DNA of 64,000 nucleotides, from positions 40,374,869 through 40,438,868 of the forward strand of contig CAMTDV010000018.1 in assembly GCA_947069175.1 (NCBI GenBank), in the 5' to 3' direction. Source of the stretch: Scalesia atractyloides. Its lineage: Eukaryota > Streptophyta > Magnoliopsida > Asterales > Asteraceae. Made by a program: the position numbers and the translations under genes. How positions within the stretch are numbered: position 1 is the stretch's first letter; the number at the start of each line of letters is the position of its first letter. Of this stretch, positions 11,321-22,140 are shown piece after piece. Below the pieces are notes generated by a model. It searched no databases and was not told the DNA's origin. It worked only from the letters and a program-made list of their open reading frames with translations.

Positions 11321-11333
11321 GCTCTGATACCAA
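11321..11333 (-). other. Primer binding site of Gypsy-A
   Basis: GCTCTGATACCAA on the plus strand is the complement of TTGGTATCAGAGC (initiator-Met). It sits three bases from the LTR start TGTGACACCCC. Confidence 0.9.
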
Positions 11334-12256
11334 GTCTGTGACACCCCAAATTTCGGTGTTGCGGAAGCGTCACGAGGTGTGGCGAGAGCGGCAATCGTTG
11401 TATTCAACCAAGTAAACAAGACATGTAAAAGATATTAAGATGTCCATCCATACATTTATCTAGAACAAGTTTACGTCCAACTGTTTGTTCGAAAACGTAC
11501 TACACTTTAATAACATTGTTCAAAACACAAGTTTCAACTATACGATTACAAACATAAAGACCAAATACAGGATGACATCAAACCAATTGACTTCATAACC
11601 CACAGACACGTTTTTTTTTCCAACGCTGTCCACTAGTTTTCCTGTAATACATGTTAGTTTTGAAAACGTCAACAAAAGCTGGTGAATTCATGTTTTTAGA
11701 TTTCATATCAAATAAATCATTAAAACATTTGAAATAGTAAATTTGTTATGTATAGCATATTGAAACTTGAAAGATCATTAGTTTTTTTCAAGGAGACTAA
11801 TCTGTATGCAAGAATAAGAGGTAACCAAACCTTGACGATTTATTTGTGTCTGAGACACTCGTTTTAGACACAAAAGCACTCTGTAACAATCTGTTTTTAT
11901 TGTCGTTCAGAGTGGGGCTCGCCAAAACCCAATAGATCTATCCCTTCGTTCTCGATACTTGAATTTACATCAATGGCCCCTTCGTTTAAACCTTATTCGC
12001 ATGTGATCTAAATATTATCATTTTCCCAGCTATAGAAATCATAACATGTATACATCCCAAGCTTTTAAAACTATAAAACGTTTAAATAAAGGGAAAACAT
12101 GAACTCACAGATTTGCGTTCCGTGCAAACCTCAATTCGATATCTGATCTGTAGTTTCTCGACCAACAAGTGTTCTAATCTCATTAGACACTTAGGTTTAT
12201 ATTCATCTTTCGTACTAGTATCTCATCTTGAATTTCGTTTGCTTTCTTTGTTTGTG

Positions 12257-12265
12257 TGTATATAT

Positions 12266-12322
<57 letters not shown>
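12257..12322. repeat. (TA)n microsatellite in the Gypsy-A LTR
   Basis: This is the same microsatellite as at positions 9-28 in the other LTR, but longer. It is therefore old and length-variable. Confidence 0.9.
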
Positions 12323-12328
<6 letters not shown>

Positions 12329-12334
12329 CGTTTA

Positions 12335-12760
12335 TGTTTAAATGGGCCTATCCCAGTAGTTAGATGTGAAAGTCCAATTCAAATGTTTAGTACATATGTG
12401 CCTAGCCCGATAGGTTTTGTGAGTATTGGCCTAGCCCAATTAACTTTGTTTGTGTGGGCCTAGCCTAATTCATTTAACTAGTGTGGGCCTAGTCCAAGTT
12501 GGTTTCATATGTGTGGGCATAGCCCATATCGTTTTATATGTGTGGGCATAGCCCAAATGAATTTGTGTAAAGTGGATCAAGCCCAATTAGTTTGTAAGAG
12601 TGGCCCTAGCCCACTAACCCAAAAATAGTTTATAAAAGTGGGCTAGGTCCAAAACAATTTGTAAAATGTGGGTTTGTCCATATGGGATTATAAAAGTGGA
12701 CTTTAGCCCAATTTAGTTTTAAAATGGGCTAGCCCATATGGTTTATTTAGTTGGGTTGAT
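12335..12760. repeat. TGGGCYTAGCCCA dyad array, second LTR copy
   Basis: This counterpart of the array at 40-530 has about 13 units with differing point changes and at least one missing unit. The repeated TGGGCC/T...AGCCCA half-sites face each other. Its retention in both LTRs shows the array predates insertion of the element. Confidence 0.75.
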
Positions 12761-13165
12761 CCTTGTTTTATATTTACTAGTAATAATAACTTTACAAAAA
12801 TTAGTTTATAAAACTAATAAATATTTTGTATAAGTTACTTTTATAAACTCTAGTATGAATAAAGTGAGTGTCGGTTTGTTTGTTTGTTTTCAATAGTTTC
12901 CTTCGTGTCGTTTTGGTTCGTTCGCGTCGTCTGTCTCGTTTATGCCGTTTGTTTCGTTCGTGCCATATATTTAATTTTGTCCGAATTATCTGATTTGTTT
13001 GTTTTGTCCAAGGATGGACACTTTCACGTTTTAGTTTTCGTGTTTCAAGTATTACCATATATTTTTGTACTTGTTCCTAACTGGTCTAAATACATAATAT
13101 ACACAAAATATATATGATACTTGATGTATTTAAGTATACATGTTTTATCTAAATATATATATATA

Positions 13166-13505
13166 GGGGATAGATCATGAGAAAACCAAAAAAACTAACT
13201 GAAAAAGCCAAAAAGACATATCAATTTTTTTTTGATTTTTTTTATAAAAAATCGCTACATATATTATATAAAAAAACTTTAAAAAAAATTAAAAAAAACA
13301 TATAATGCACATGTGCAACATATACATATAATGCACATGTGTAGTGCACATGTGCAGTACAAGTTTTATTATTATTATTATTTTTTTAAATTATATATAA
13401 AAAGCAGCGATTTTAAAAAAAATTGTATGTTTTTATGATTTTTTGGCTTTTTAGTTAGTTTTCTGGTTTTCTCACATTTAAGTAGTTTTCTCATGATCAT
13501 CTCCC
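13166..13505. mobile_element. Small TIR element 1 inside the LTR, bounded by (TA)n
   Basis: This 340-bp non-coding element has imperfect terminal inverted repeats: GGGGATAGATCATGAGAAAAC at the left and the complement of GTTTTCTCATGATCATCTCCC at the right. Both sides carry TATATATA. The middle contains TGCACATGTGC palindromes near 13,302-13,360. It is absent from the other Gypsy-A LTR, so it inserted later. The superfamily is unknown to me; MITE-like is the most that can be said. Confidence 0.65.
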
Positions 13506-13517
13506 TATATATATATA

Positions 13518-14911
13518 GGGATCGGTTCAAGAGAGAACCAAGCCGAGTTGCGAGAACCGCGAGAACCACTCTCCACCAATAAGATAATGACAACCAAAAT
13601 GGTATTATAGTCATTTAATCAAAACCATCAAATCATCTCTCTCTCATCATTAAAGTCACTTTTAAAGTCTCTTCAATTTTTCTATTTTCACCTCTTTTTA
13701 TTATTTTGTAAAAAAAATTATAAAAAACTTTTTGTAAAAAAAAGTTTAAAAACCGGGCGAAAAAAACGGGTGAAAAAACATACGTAAAAACGGGGCGTAA
13801 AAAACGAGACGTAAAAACCGGCGTAAAAAAAGTTAAAAATGCACGCGTAAAAACCGGCATAATAAAAGTTTTAAAATGCACGCGTAAAAACTGGCGTAAG
13901 AAAGTTTTAAAACTGGCGCGTAAAAAAAGTTTATAATCTGCGCGTAAATAAAGTTTAAAATGCGCGCGTAAAAAAAGTTTTATACCGGTGCGTAAAAAAA
14001 GTTTAAAACCACTCGTAAAATTCTTTTTCAAATCGGCGCGTAAAAAAGTTTCTATACCGACGTGTAAAAAAAGTTTAAACCCGCGTGTAAAAAAATTTAA
14101 ACCGCGCGTAAAAAAATGTAAACCAGCTCGTAAAAAAAGTTTAAACCGGCGCGTAAAAAAAGTACTAAACCAGCGCGTAAAAAAGTTTAAAACCGCGCGT
14201 AAAAAAATTTCTATATCGGCGTGTAAAAAAATTCAAACCCGCGCGTAAAAAAAGTTTTAAACCGGATCGTAAAAAAAGTTTATAACCGGCACGTAAAAAA
14301 GTGTAAACCGGCGCATAAAAAAAGTTTTTTTGTACCGGCGCGTAAAAACAGTTTTTAACCCGGCGCGTAAAAAAAGTTTATATACCGGCGTGTAAAAAAA
14401 ATTTTAAACCCGCGCGTAAAAAGACGGCGCGAAAAAACGAGTCGTAAAAAGCGAGGCGCAAAAAACAGGGCGTAAAAAACGGCGCGAAAAAACGGGGCGT
14501 AAAAAAGTCGGGCGTAAAAACGGGCGCGTAATAAACGACGCGTAAACAAAACTGAACGTAAAAATAACGGCTCGTAAAAATGTTTTTGTAAAAAAAAATC
14601 TTGAAACATATCGTTTTTTGTTAAAATACCGATTTCTTAATGTTTTTTAATTTAAAAATTTCTGATTTTAATAAAAACAATAAATATAATAAAACAAAAA
14701 AGTAATAAAAAACAATAAACACAATAAGACAAAAAAACAAATTTACCAAACTACGCTTTTAGCATTAAAATATAAAAAACATAATAAGACAACAGGATTT
14801 AATATTACTTTTAATTACTTTTAATCTCATCCATCCATCATCTAAGATCCAATGGTTACAAAGTGGTTCTCACGGTTCTCGCAACTGGAGGTGGTTCTCA
14901 TTTTACCCATC

Positions 14912-14914
<3 letters not shown>
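13518..14914. mobile_element. TIR element 2 with an internal CGCGTAAAAA repeat array
   Basis: This 1.4-kb element has a left end GGGATCGGTTCAAGAG followed by TGCGAGAACCGCGAGAACC. The right end is the complement of a GTTCTCACGGTTCTCGCAACTGG-type sequence, giving inverted ends that share the GCGAGAACC-type motif. Most of its interior is a simple array (13,740-14,600). Reading frames across the array are periodic shadows rich in Lys/Val or Phe/Arg, not genes. Confidence 0.65.
13740..14600. repeat. Degenerate tandem array, unit about 22-28 bp (GGCGCGTAAAAAAAGTTT)
   Basis: Roughly 35 units alternate CG-rich cores (CCGGCGCGT) with A-runs and GTTTAAA. Spacing and sequence drift along the array. The CpG density is far above the neighbouring AT-rich DNA. 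Confidence 0.8.
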
Positions 14915-14960
<46 letters not shown>

Positions 14961-14962
<2 letters not shown>

Positions 14963-16134
14963 ACAAGGATCGTTAGGAACCACCCTTTATTGCGAGAACC
15001 ACGAGAACCAGAGTGAACACAAACATTAATACCTAAAAAAAATCCAAAAAAATACAAAAAAAATATCAAAATTTTTTTTTTGTTTTAATATTTTTTTTGA
15101 AAAATTCACTATGTTTACTCACCAATAAAAAAAAATTTTGAGTAACAACTATCTATGCACATGTGCATTTTCGTCATTTCTTTGACAAATTCCATAATAC
15201 ATTACAAACATTAGACAATTGTACTTTCATTTACACTACCATGTGTAACACACTAATTTTTACGTTACCAATATTATCAATGCACATGTGTATCTATATA
15301 TATCAACATGAAATAAGGTGTTTTGGTACACTAATTTGAATACATTTTCTCTTTCATCTATCATACCATCCATAATACACTACCATGCACATGTAAATTT
15401 TCATCATTTCTTTGACAAATTCTATAATACATTACAAACATTAGACAATTGTACTTTCATTTACACTACCATGTGTAATACACTACTTCTTACGTTACCA
15501 ATATAAGAAATGCACATGTGAATCTATATGTATCAACATGAAATAAGGTGTTTTGTTACACTACTTTGAATACACTTTCTCTTTCATCTATCATACCATC
15601 CATAATACACTTCCATTACCTCCTACCATCCATAATACAATACCATTACCTCCTACCACTTATAATACAATATCAATACCAATATTTTCACTTTATTACA
15701 TGTATATCAATACCGTTTATACCATCCAATAAACATATTACATCATAAAGTGACAACTATAATGAACCCATCAACCACTGGATATAACTAACCAAAAAAC
15801 ATATATATGAGCCTACTTCATCATTCAAAATCACAAACTTTTTGTACCAAAACACGGTATATAATTGTTATACATAATGATGCACATGTGCATTTAATGT
15901 AAAATTGAGTGTATTATGTATGGTATTGTAAATTAAAGTGCAATTGTCTACTATTGATAACGTATTACTGAATTTGTCGAAGTTATGATACATATGCACA
16001 TGTGCATGGATAATTGTTACTCGAAAAAAAAAAGTATTTTTTGTAACGAAATATAACGATTTTTATTAAAAAAAAATTATTAAGGTGGTTCTCGCAGTTC
16101 TCACAATAAAGGTGGTTCTCGCATGAACCTTACC

Positions 16135-16137
<3 letters not shown>
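14961..16137. mobile_element. TIR element 3 with TGCACATGTGCA palindromes and an internal duplication
   Basis: Its ends are inverted relatives of element 2: GGACAAGGATCGTTAGG plus TTGCGAGAACCACGAGAACC at the left and the complementary GGTTCTCGCATGAACC at the right, again in (TA)n. A block of about 230 bp starting near 15,155 is repeated from about 15,385. It is non-coding. Confidence 0.6.
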
Positions 16138-16174
<37 letters not shown>

Positions 16175-16800
16175 TTCTCCCATTTTTAGTTTAGGAAATC
16201 GTTAGAATTTTTAAAGAATTCCTTCTTACCCAAAAATTCGTTTAGTCATGTTCAAAATCCTATGTCGTTTCTAGTCAACGAATCTTTATTTTAACACACT
16301 TTGATCATAACAAATTTTATAAAAATTTTGCAATAGTTCCCCTAACTAACTTTTCCATGTTTAAACAAACCATGTTTTTAAATCTTTTTTCAACTCAAAT
16401 CATCATCAAGCATCAAGGAATATCCAAACTTGCCAACAAATATGTCATTAACTTGTTGTAGCTTTACACTTTCCTATATCATAAACTTTATTTATGTTTT
16501 TCATCAATAATTCATAGATCATAATTTTATATAAAAATTCATAATTTAGGTGATACGTGAAATCATTTTAAGTATGAATGTAAGTTCATAACACTTTCAA
16601 AAACAAGTACATATTCATGATCTTTCAAAAAACGGAAACTTTATTACAACTTTTTAACAAAATTTCTAGATCATGAGTTTTAAATAATAATCCGTATTTT
16701 GTATAATGCATATGACCATTTTAAGTGCAAAAATCGTGTCCATAACATTTTTGTTAGTGACTCTTGCTAGATCTAAACATGCATGTGTTTAGATCATATT

Positions 16801-17029
16801 TGTAGGTCCATTATACGGATCGTTCGGGCACTAGTCTGACAAACCTAAGGTAAACGTGCGGAATCCGTTTGCTTAGGAGACATTGGATACACTCATTTGT
16901 TTCTATTTATTCACCGTTTCATTAATATTCAACGTTACAGATCCTGGAAACACTTAGACAGAGCTTCGCCTCTATCATGACAAAATCTCTGAATGTTACA
17001 AATGAAATGTCAAGACTCCTATTTATAGG
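16801..17029 (-). repeat. Partial 3' LTR of the 36-kb inserted Copia-type element (LTR type 2)
   Basis: It begins TGTAGGTCCATTATACGG and matches 52,580-52,812, the terminal half of the type 2 LTR, then stops where the type 1 LTR at 17,030 begins. The five bases before it (ATATT, 16,796-16,800) equal the five bases after the partner LTR (52,994-52,998). This marks 16,801-52,993 as a single original insertion. Confidence 0.8.
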
Positions 17030-17544
17030 TGTTGGTGCACTTTGTGTTCGTCACTTGTCGAATAGGCTAGATAGAGCGTGTGTTGAGTATTGTATACGTT
17101 AGAATTGAACACACGACCGAAATACGAAGTTTTCAATGTAAAATGTAACAAGTTCACTCAAACTTGACCTGTGGAGGTCAAGTTCGCTCGAACTTGACCT
17201 GTGAAGGTCAAGTTCGCTCATAATGGTAATGTTGATGTCAAGTTCGGCCGAACTTGACTATGTCAAGTTCGCCCGAACTTAGATGCTTACCAGCAAACTT
17301 CTTACCCTATAAATAGGTGGTGTGTGTTCATTTGTCATTTAAGTTTTTGGCATCCCTACGGGGAGGTGCTGCCGGATTCTCTCCAGGAGCTCCGGCAGCT
17401 GGACATATAAAGATGTATACTCTTTCAGTATGAATGAAGACTTCCGCTGCATTCTGTTTCTACTCCTTCTGTAATAACATTCTACCGAATCAGTTTCGTC
17501 TATCCACTAACTTCCGTCTAGAACCGCCTGATCACGGACCTTCA
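17030..17544 (+). repeat. Type 1 LTR, 5' LTR of the SIRE-like Copia copy B
   Basis: It runs from TGTTGGTGCACTTTG to CACGGACCTTCA (515 bp). Five dyads between 17,150 and 17,282 precede CTATAAATAGG at 17,307. One dyad (CAAGTTCGGCCGAACTTG) is a perfect 18-bp palindrome. It is followed by an intact initiator-Met primer site at 17,545-17,558. Confidence 0.85.
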
Positions 17545-20500
17545 ATTGGTATCAGAGCTATGGTTATCACCTACGCTCATGAATTTGGACATTATGTGGG
17601 GTTTTAGACGTAAATCATGAAATAAATCTACAATCCATGGACAAAATCCAAAATTGAACGGATATGATTGTTGGATTTACAGAACTTGAGAATAATCTTC
17701 TGAGTATATCGCAGATTTGTGACAAGAAGTTCACGGTCCATTTCAACAACAAAGAGTGTATTATCTTGAAGTCGGGATTCAAAATACCAGATGAGTGGAT
17801 TCTGATGCGAGCACCTCGGGAGAATGATTTACATGTTCTTGATATGGGTGTCACTACCACTTCATCAAAATCAGCACAAGGTTTTGTGTCAAAGGCTACT
17901 GAAAAGGATTCTATTCTTTGGCATCGTAAAATGGGGCATATTCATTTGCGAAAATGAATTTCTTGGTTCATAATGATCTTGAAGAAGGCGTAAATCTTTG
18001 GAGTTTTCAGATGTCTGATCATTGCTTAGAATGAAAAAAAGGAAAGCAGATCAAGAAATCTCATCCGAATAAAATTCTAAACTCAATCAAGTTGCCATTA
18101 GAACGTCACCACATGGATTTATTTGGTCCTGTAAATGTTCGAAGCATCTTAGGAGACTTATACTGCTTGGTCGTGATAGATGACTATTCGAGATATTCAT
18201 GGGTATTAATTCAAGAATCAAAAGACGAAACGTTCGAGAACTTGGTTATTTTATTCAAGAATCAGACGCATTAGAAGTGACAACGGCACAGAGTTTAAGA
18301 ATAACAAAATGAAGGAATTCTACAACGCAAAAGGGATTCTGCACGAGTTTAGTGCTCCCTATACTCCACAGCAAAACGGAGTAGCTGAACGGAAAACCAG
18401 AACTTTGACTGAAACTGCGAGAACCATGCTTGCAGATTCTAAACTTCCAATCAGCTTCTGGAGTGAAGCGATTGCTGCGGCTTGCTACACGCTAAACAGG
18501 GTTCTCACTGTCAAACCAATAAAGAAAACATGTTTTGAGATGATAAACCGACGAAAGCCAAATTTGAAGTTCTTAAAGCCATTCGGTGCACCATGTACCG
18601 TAATAGATCAAGATGGTAAATTCGGAGCTAAATCTCTTGAAGGTTTCTTCGTCGGATATGCGAGTCCGTTGAGAAGAGTATATGTTCCTTCATTGAGAAA
18701 GGTTATTGAAGCACAGCATGTGGATTGTTTGAACTATACGGATCTTATTCAAAGGAAAGGTGACGCGTGGCTGTTTAACTATCAAGACCTTTGGAAGTAA
18801 TTTGACTTGCCGAAGAATCGTCTGACGATGATGTTGCAGCATTATATTATCTTCACCAGTCAGCGACTCTAGAACAAATTGTTCGACCGATTATGGTTAA
18901 TCAACCCATGTTGGATCCATCTTCTTCTGGCGCAAGTTCAAGCAATAGTGGTGTTCCTGCTGAAAATATTTCTGAAACATTAGCAACACCTACTACTCCT
19001 TTAAAAAATGCCTATACTGAACCAGTGAATACAACAACGAAGCCCAGCATGCCTCCAAATCAGAAGTCTGATTTAGATGAAGCACCAACATTTGATGCTG
19101 ATGGGGAATCATCTTCTTCAGATGAAGAAGTGGAACAGATAACAAGTCTTCTTAATCAATCTGCAGTCTCAAACAACAGAAATGAAGCTTTATCAAGCTC
19201 TCCAAAGGTTGAATTGGTCGTTGATCTCAACATCACGGATCAGCAAAACTCAGTAGATGTTCCAAGTGAAGAATTGCAGCGATCATATTCCTATCATCTG
19301 TCAACAAATATTATCGGAGAACTTCAAACTGGTGTTAGAACTCGAGGGCAAATTAAGAAAGCACTCAGTTGTTTCTACACTCGTGTTGCTCCAACCCAGA
19401 ACTACTGCTTCTATTCATGTTTCATCTCTCAGATTGAGCCAAAGACAGTTAATGAAGCTTTAGCCGATGAAAACTGGGTACAAGCAATGGAAGAAGAACT
19501 ATTGCAGTTTGAGAAGTTAGGAGTGTGGAAGCTTGAAGACCTACCAGAAAATCAGAAAGCGATTGATACAAAATGGATCTTTAAGTGTAAACGTGATGAT
19601 AGAGGGGTTATTGTTCGTAGCAAAGCTAGGCTTGTTGTCAAGGGATTTCACCAGCATGAAGGGATAGATTACACGGAAGTCTACGCACCAGTAGCTCGCT
19701 TGGAATCTATTCGAATCTTTCCAGCTTTCGCATCATGGAAAGGATTTAAGGTCTATCAATTGGATGTCAAATCGGCTTTTCTGTATGGAACATTACGCGA
19801 GAAGGTGTACGTTGGACAACCACCGGGGTTTGTCGATCCACTCAACAAGAAGAAAGCGTACCTACTAGATAAAGCTCTTTATGGTTTACACCAAGCCCCG
19901 AGAGCTTGGTACGAGACGTTATCGCAACATCTCATCGGAAATGGCTTTATCAGAGGAACTATGGATAGTATTCTTTTCACCAGAGAAGTTGATGGTCATC
20001 TGATTATAGTTCAAATCTATGTTGACATCATCTTTGGATCTACAAAAGATAGTCTCTGCAAAAAGTTTGAGGGAATCATGAAAAAGAAATTCGAAATGTC
20101 CTCGATGGGCGAAATGAAGTTCTTTCTTGGTTTGCAAGTAGATCAGCTTCCGGATGGTATTTTCATTCATCAGACTAAGTATGTTCACGACATCTTGAAG
20201 AAGTTTGGAATGGAAAACTTGAAGCCCCCTCTTGCTCTACATCACAACATTTGCATTGAAGAGACTGTAGCCAAAGTTGACGAGACGTTATACAGATCGA
20301 TAATTGGATCGCTGATGTATCTAACGGCATCACGCCCAGATATTATGTATCCAACCTGCCTCTGCGCCAGATATCAGTCAAGCCTAAGGATCTTACACAT
20401 GCAGATCGTGAAGCGAATCTTCAGATCCCTGAAAGGATGCCCAAGCACCGGCTTGTGGTACCCGAAGAACGACAATTTCGACCTCACAGGCTATGCTGAT

Positions 20501-20998
20501 GCTGATTTTGGTGTAGATAAGTTGAATTCAAAATCAACTACAGCGGGATGCCAGTTCTTCGGAACAAGAATGGTAACCTGGCAGTGTAAGAAACAGACTA
20601 CGGTCGCTCTCTCTACCTGTGAATCTGAGTATATCTCGGCCTCCAGCTGTTGTTCACAGATTTTGTGGATTCAACAGCAGATGAGAGACTATGGTCTGCA
20701 ATTTCTTGACACTCCGCTGTATGTTGATAACAAGGCAGCCATAGATATAACTAAAAATCCGGTTCATCACTCACGCACAAAACACATTGAAATTCGTTAT
20801 CATTTCATTCGTGATTGCTACGAAAAGAAATTGGTGCGAATAGAAAAAATCCACACCGACGAACAAAAGGCTGATTTTTATACCAAACCATTTTCTTTGT
20901 CACGGTTTAAAAATTCGGTGAGAATTAATGGTATGAAAAATTTGCTGACAGGTGCGGACGCTGAGGTTGAATACGGATCGGACGACGAGTTCGCGTGA
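17545..20998 (+). pseudogene. pol: SIRE-like Copia pol, gag and protease deleted, with catalytic lesions
   Basis: The leader joins directly to the pre-integrase region (NNLLSISQICDKKFTVHF), so gag and protease are gone. The integrase zinc region follows (WHRKMGHIH; then DHCLE with the next Cys codon now TGA). The core shows MDLFGPV, SDNGTEF and QQNGVAERKTRTL, with a frameshift near 18,265. The 701-codon open frame from 18,893 holds the linker, RT (WIFKCKRDD, LVVKGFHQHEGIDY, YQLDVKSAFLYGTL) and RNase H (GYADADFGVD, CESEYISAS, DNKAAI). The RT active site reads YVDIIFGS where the family has YVDD followed by IIFGS, so one catalytic Asp is missing. It ends EVEYGSDDEFA. It is not functional, although its long RT frame suggests modest age. 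Confidence 0.9.
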
Positions 20999-22140
20999 TC
21001 CACATTGGTTTTTAAATATCTTTCTAGTTTAGAATTTTGTTAAAAACTAAAATCCAAAAAGATGTTTTTGATTTTAGGGGGAGAAATGTTAGAGAAAATA
21101 CAAAAACATTCGAAAAAATTTAAAATCCAAAAACATATGAAAATTCAAAATGTACAAAAACATTGAAAAAGACAAAAAGAGTTCAGTGTCATATAAGAAA
21201 TGATAGTACATCAGTGGACTATCACAGTATGCTAAAGAAATGTAAAGTTAAAAAAGTGATAAACGAGTCTTACTGTGGATGTGTCGATAGGCTTAACACG
21301 TTCAGTAAACTGTTTTCGAGATATAAACTAAATTTAGCAACTGCTTAAACTTGTGGATTAACATATCTTGGATATATAGACTTAGTACTCCGAAATTCCG
21401 TTTGAAAGATTGCCTGATTCTGAGATACGAGGTCTTTATAGATAGTTGATATCTGGGGTATTATACAAGTTCTTCTGATTTTGTGGAAGCAATGGCCTAG
21501 AACTTCTATAATACGTTCGCCAAAAATCCCCAACTGCATGCAATATTGAAAAGAATCGAAAGATCTAATCATTTGCAGTGCTAAAAAGATTCCTTAAGTG
21601 GAACACACCTTAAAGACGAGCCTTCATCTCTTTGTCTGTACGGTAGTACTAACCTGATCTCTCAAGGTCTCGCATAACCCAGATACATATATCAATTACG
21701 CTATATTCACCTGTAAGATAAAATCTAGGGAATCTGGATACGGGAGTATATTCAAGAAGTGGGAACCACAGTTAAGTCAAGTTTCATAAATCATACCTTA
21801 ACATATCTTGAAACAGTTGAGAAATGTGGTAAAGTTTATGTGGATAAACATATCGACAATTTAGGTAAACGAGTTTAAAGCTTAAAGTCATTTAAAGGTC
21901 AACGGTACTGGTGATATGTCTTAATCAACTGATATGATCCTTAGACACAAATTCACAAAAATATGCCTGTAAATATGTTTGTACATAGTTTACATTGTCT
22001 TGTATATAGTTTACATTGTTCTGTACATAGTATTTCAGCTTTACAGATTAAAATCAAAAAGATTTTCGGTTTGTTTTAGCATAAACTTGCAAAAAATACA
22101 AAAAGATTTTAATTCTACATTGTTTTCAGCAAACCAATGT
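20999..22140 (+). other. 3' non-coding region of copy B
   Basis: A GATTTTAGGGGGAGAAAT tract near 21,072 follows pol, then about 1 kb of AT-rich sequence without credible genes. The stretch is repeated in inverted orientation at 24,419-25,400 (for example 21,345-21,572 against 24,833-25,060). Long 3' regions after pol are usual in SIRE-like elements. Confidence 0.7.

Larger units (their letters stand above)
11337..16800 (-). repeat. 5' LTR of Gypsy-A, left part, with nested insertions
   Basis: It starts TGTGACACCCCAAATTTCGG and matches the 3' LTR copy from about 12,290 on. Two insertions interrupt it: the (TA)n-bounded elements at 13,153-16,173 and the 36-kb insertion beginning at 16,801. The 3' LTR copy is uninterrupted at the first site. 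Near 16,770-16,800 this copy has sequence absent from the 3' LTR, including a 26-bp inverted repeat. Roughly 11,640-12,250 is unique LTR sequence with nothing recognisable. Confidence 0.85.

Noticed and set aside
13633..14609. Lys/Val-rich and Phe/Arg-rich reading frames on both strands
   Set aside because: They are artefacts of the CGCGTAAAAA array. The frames repeat with the unit and have no independent structure.
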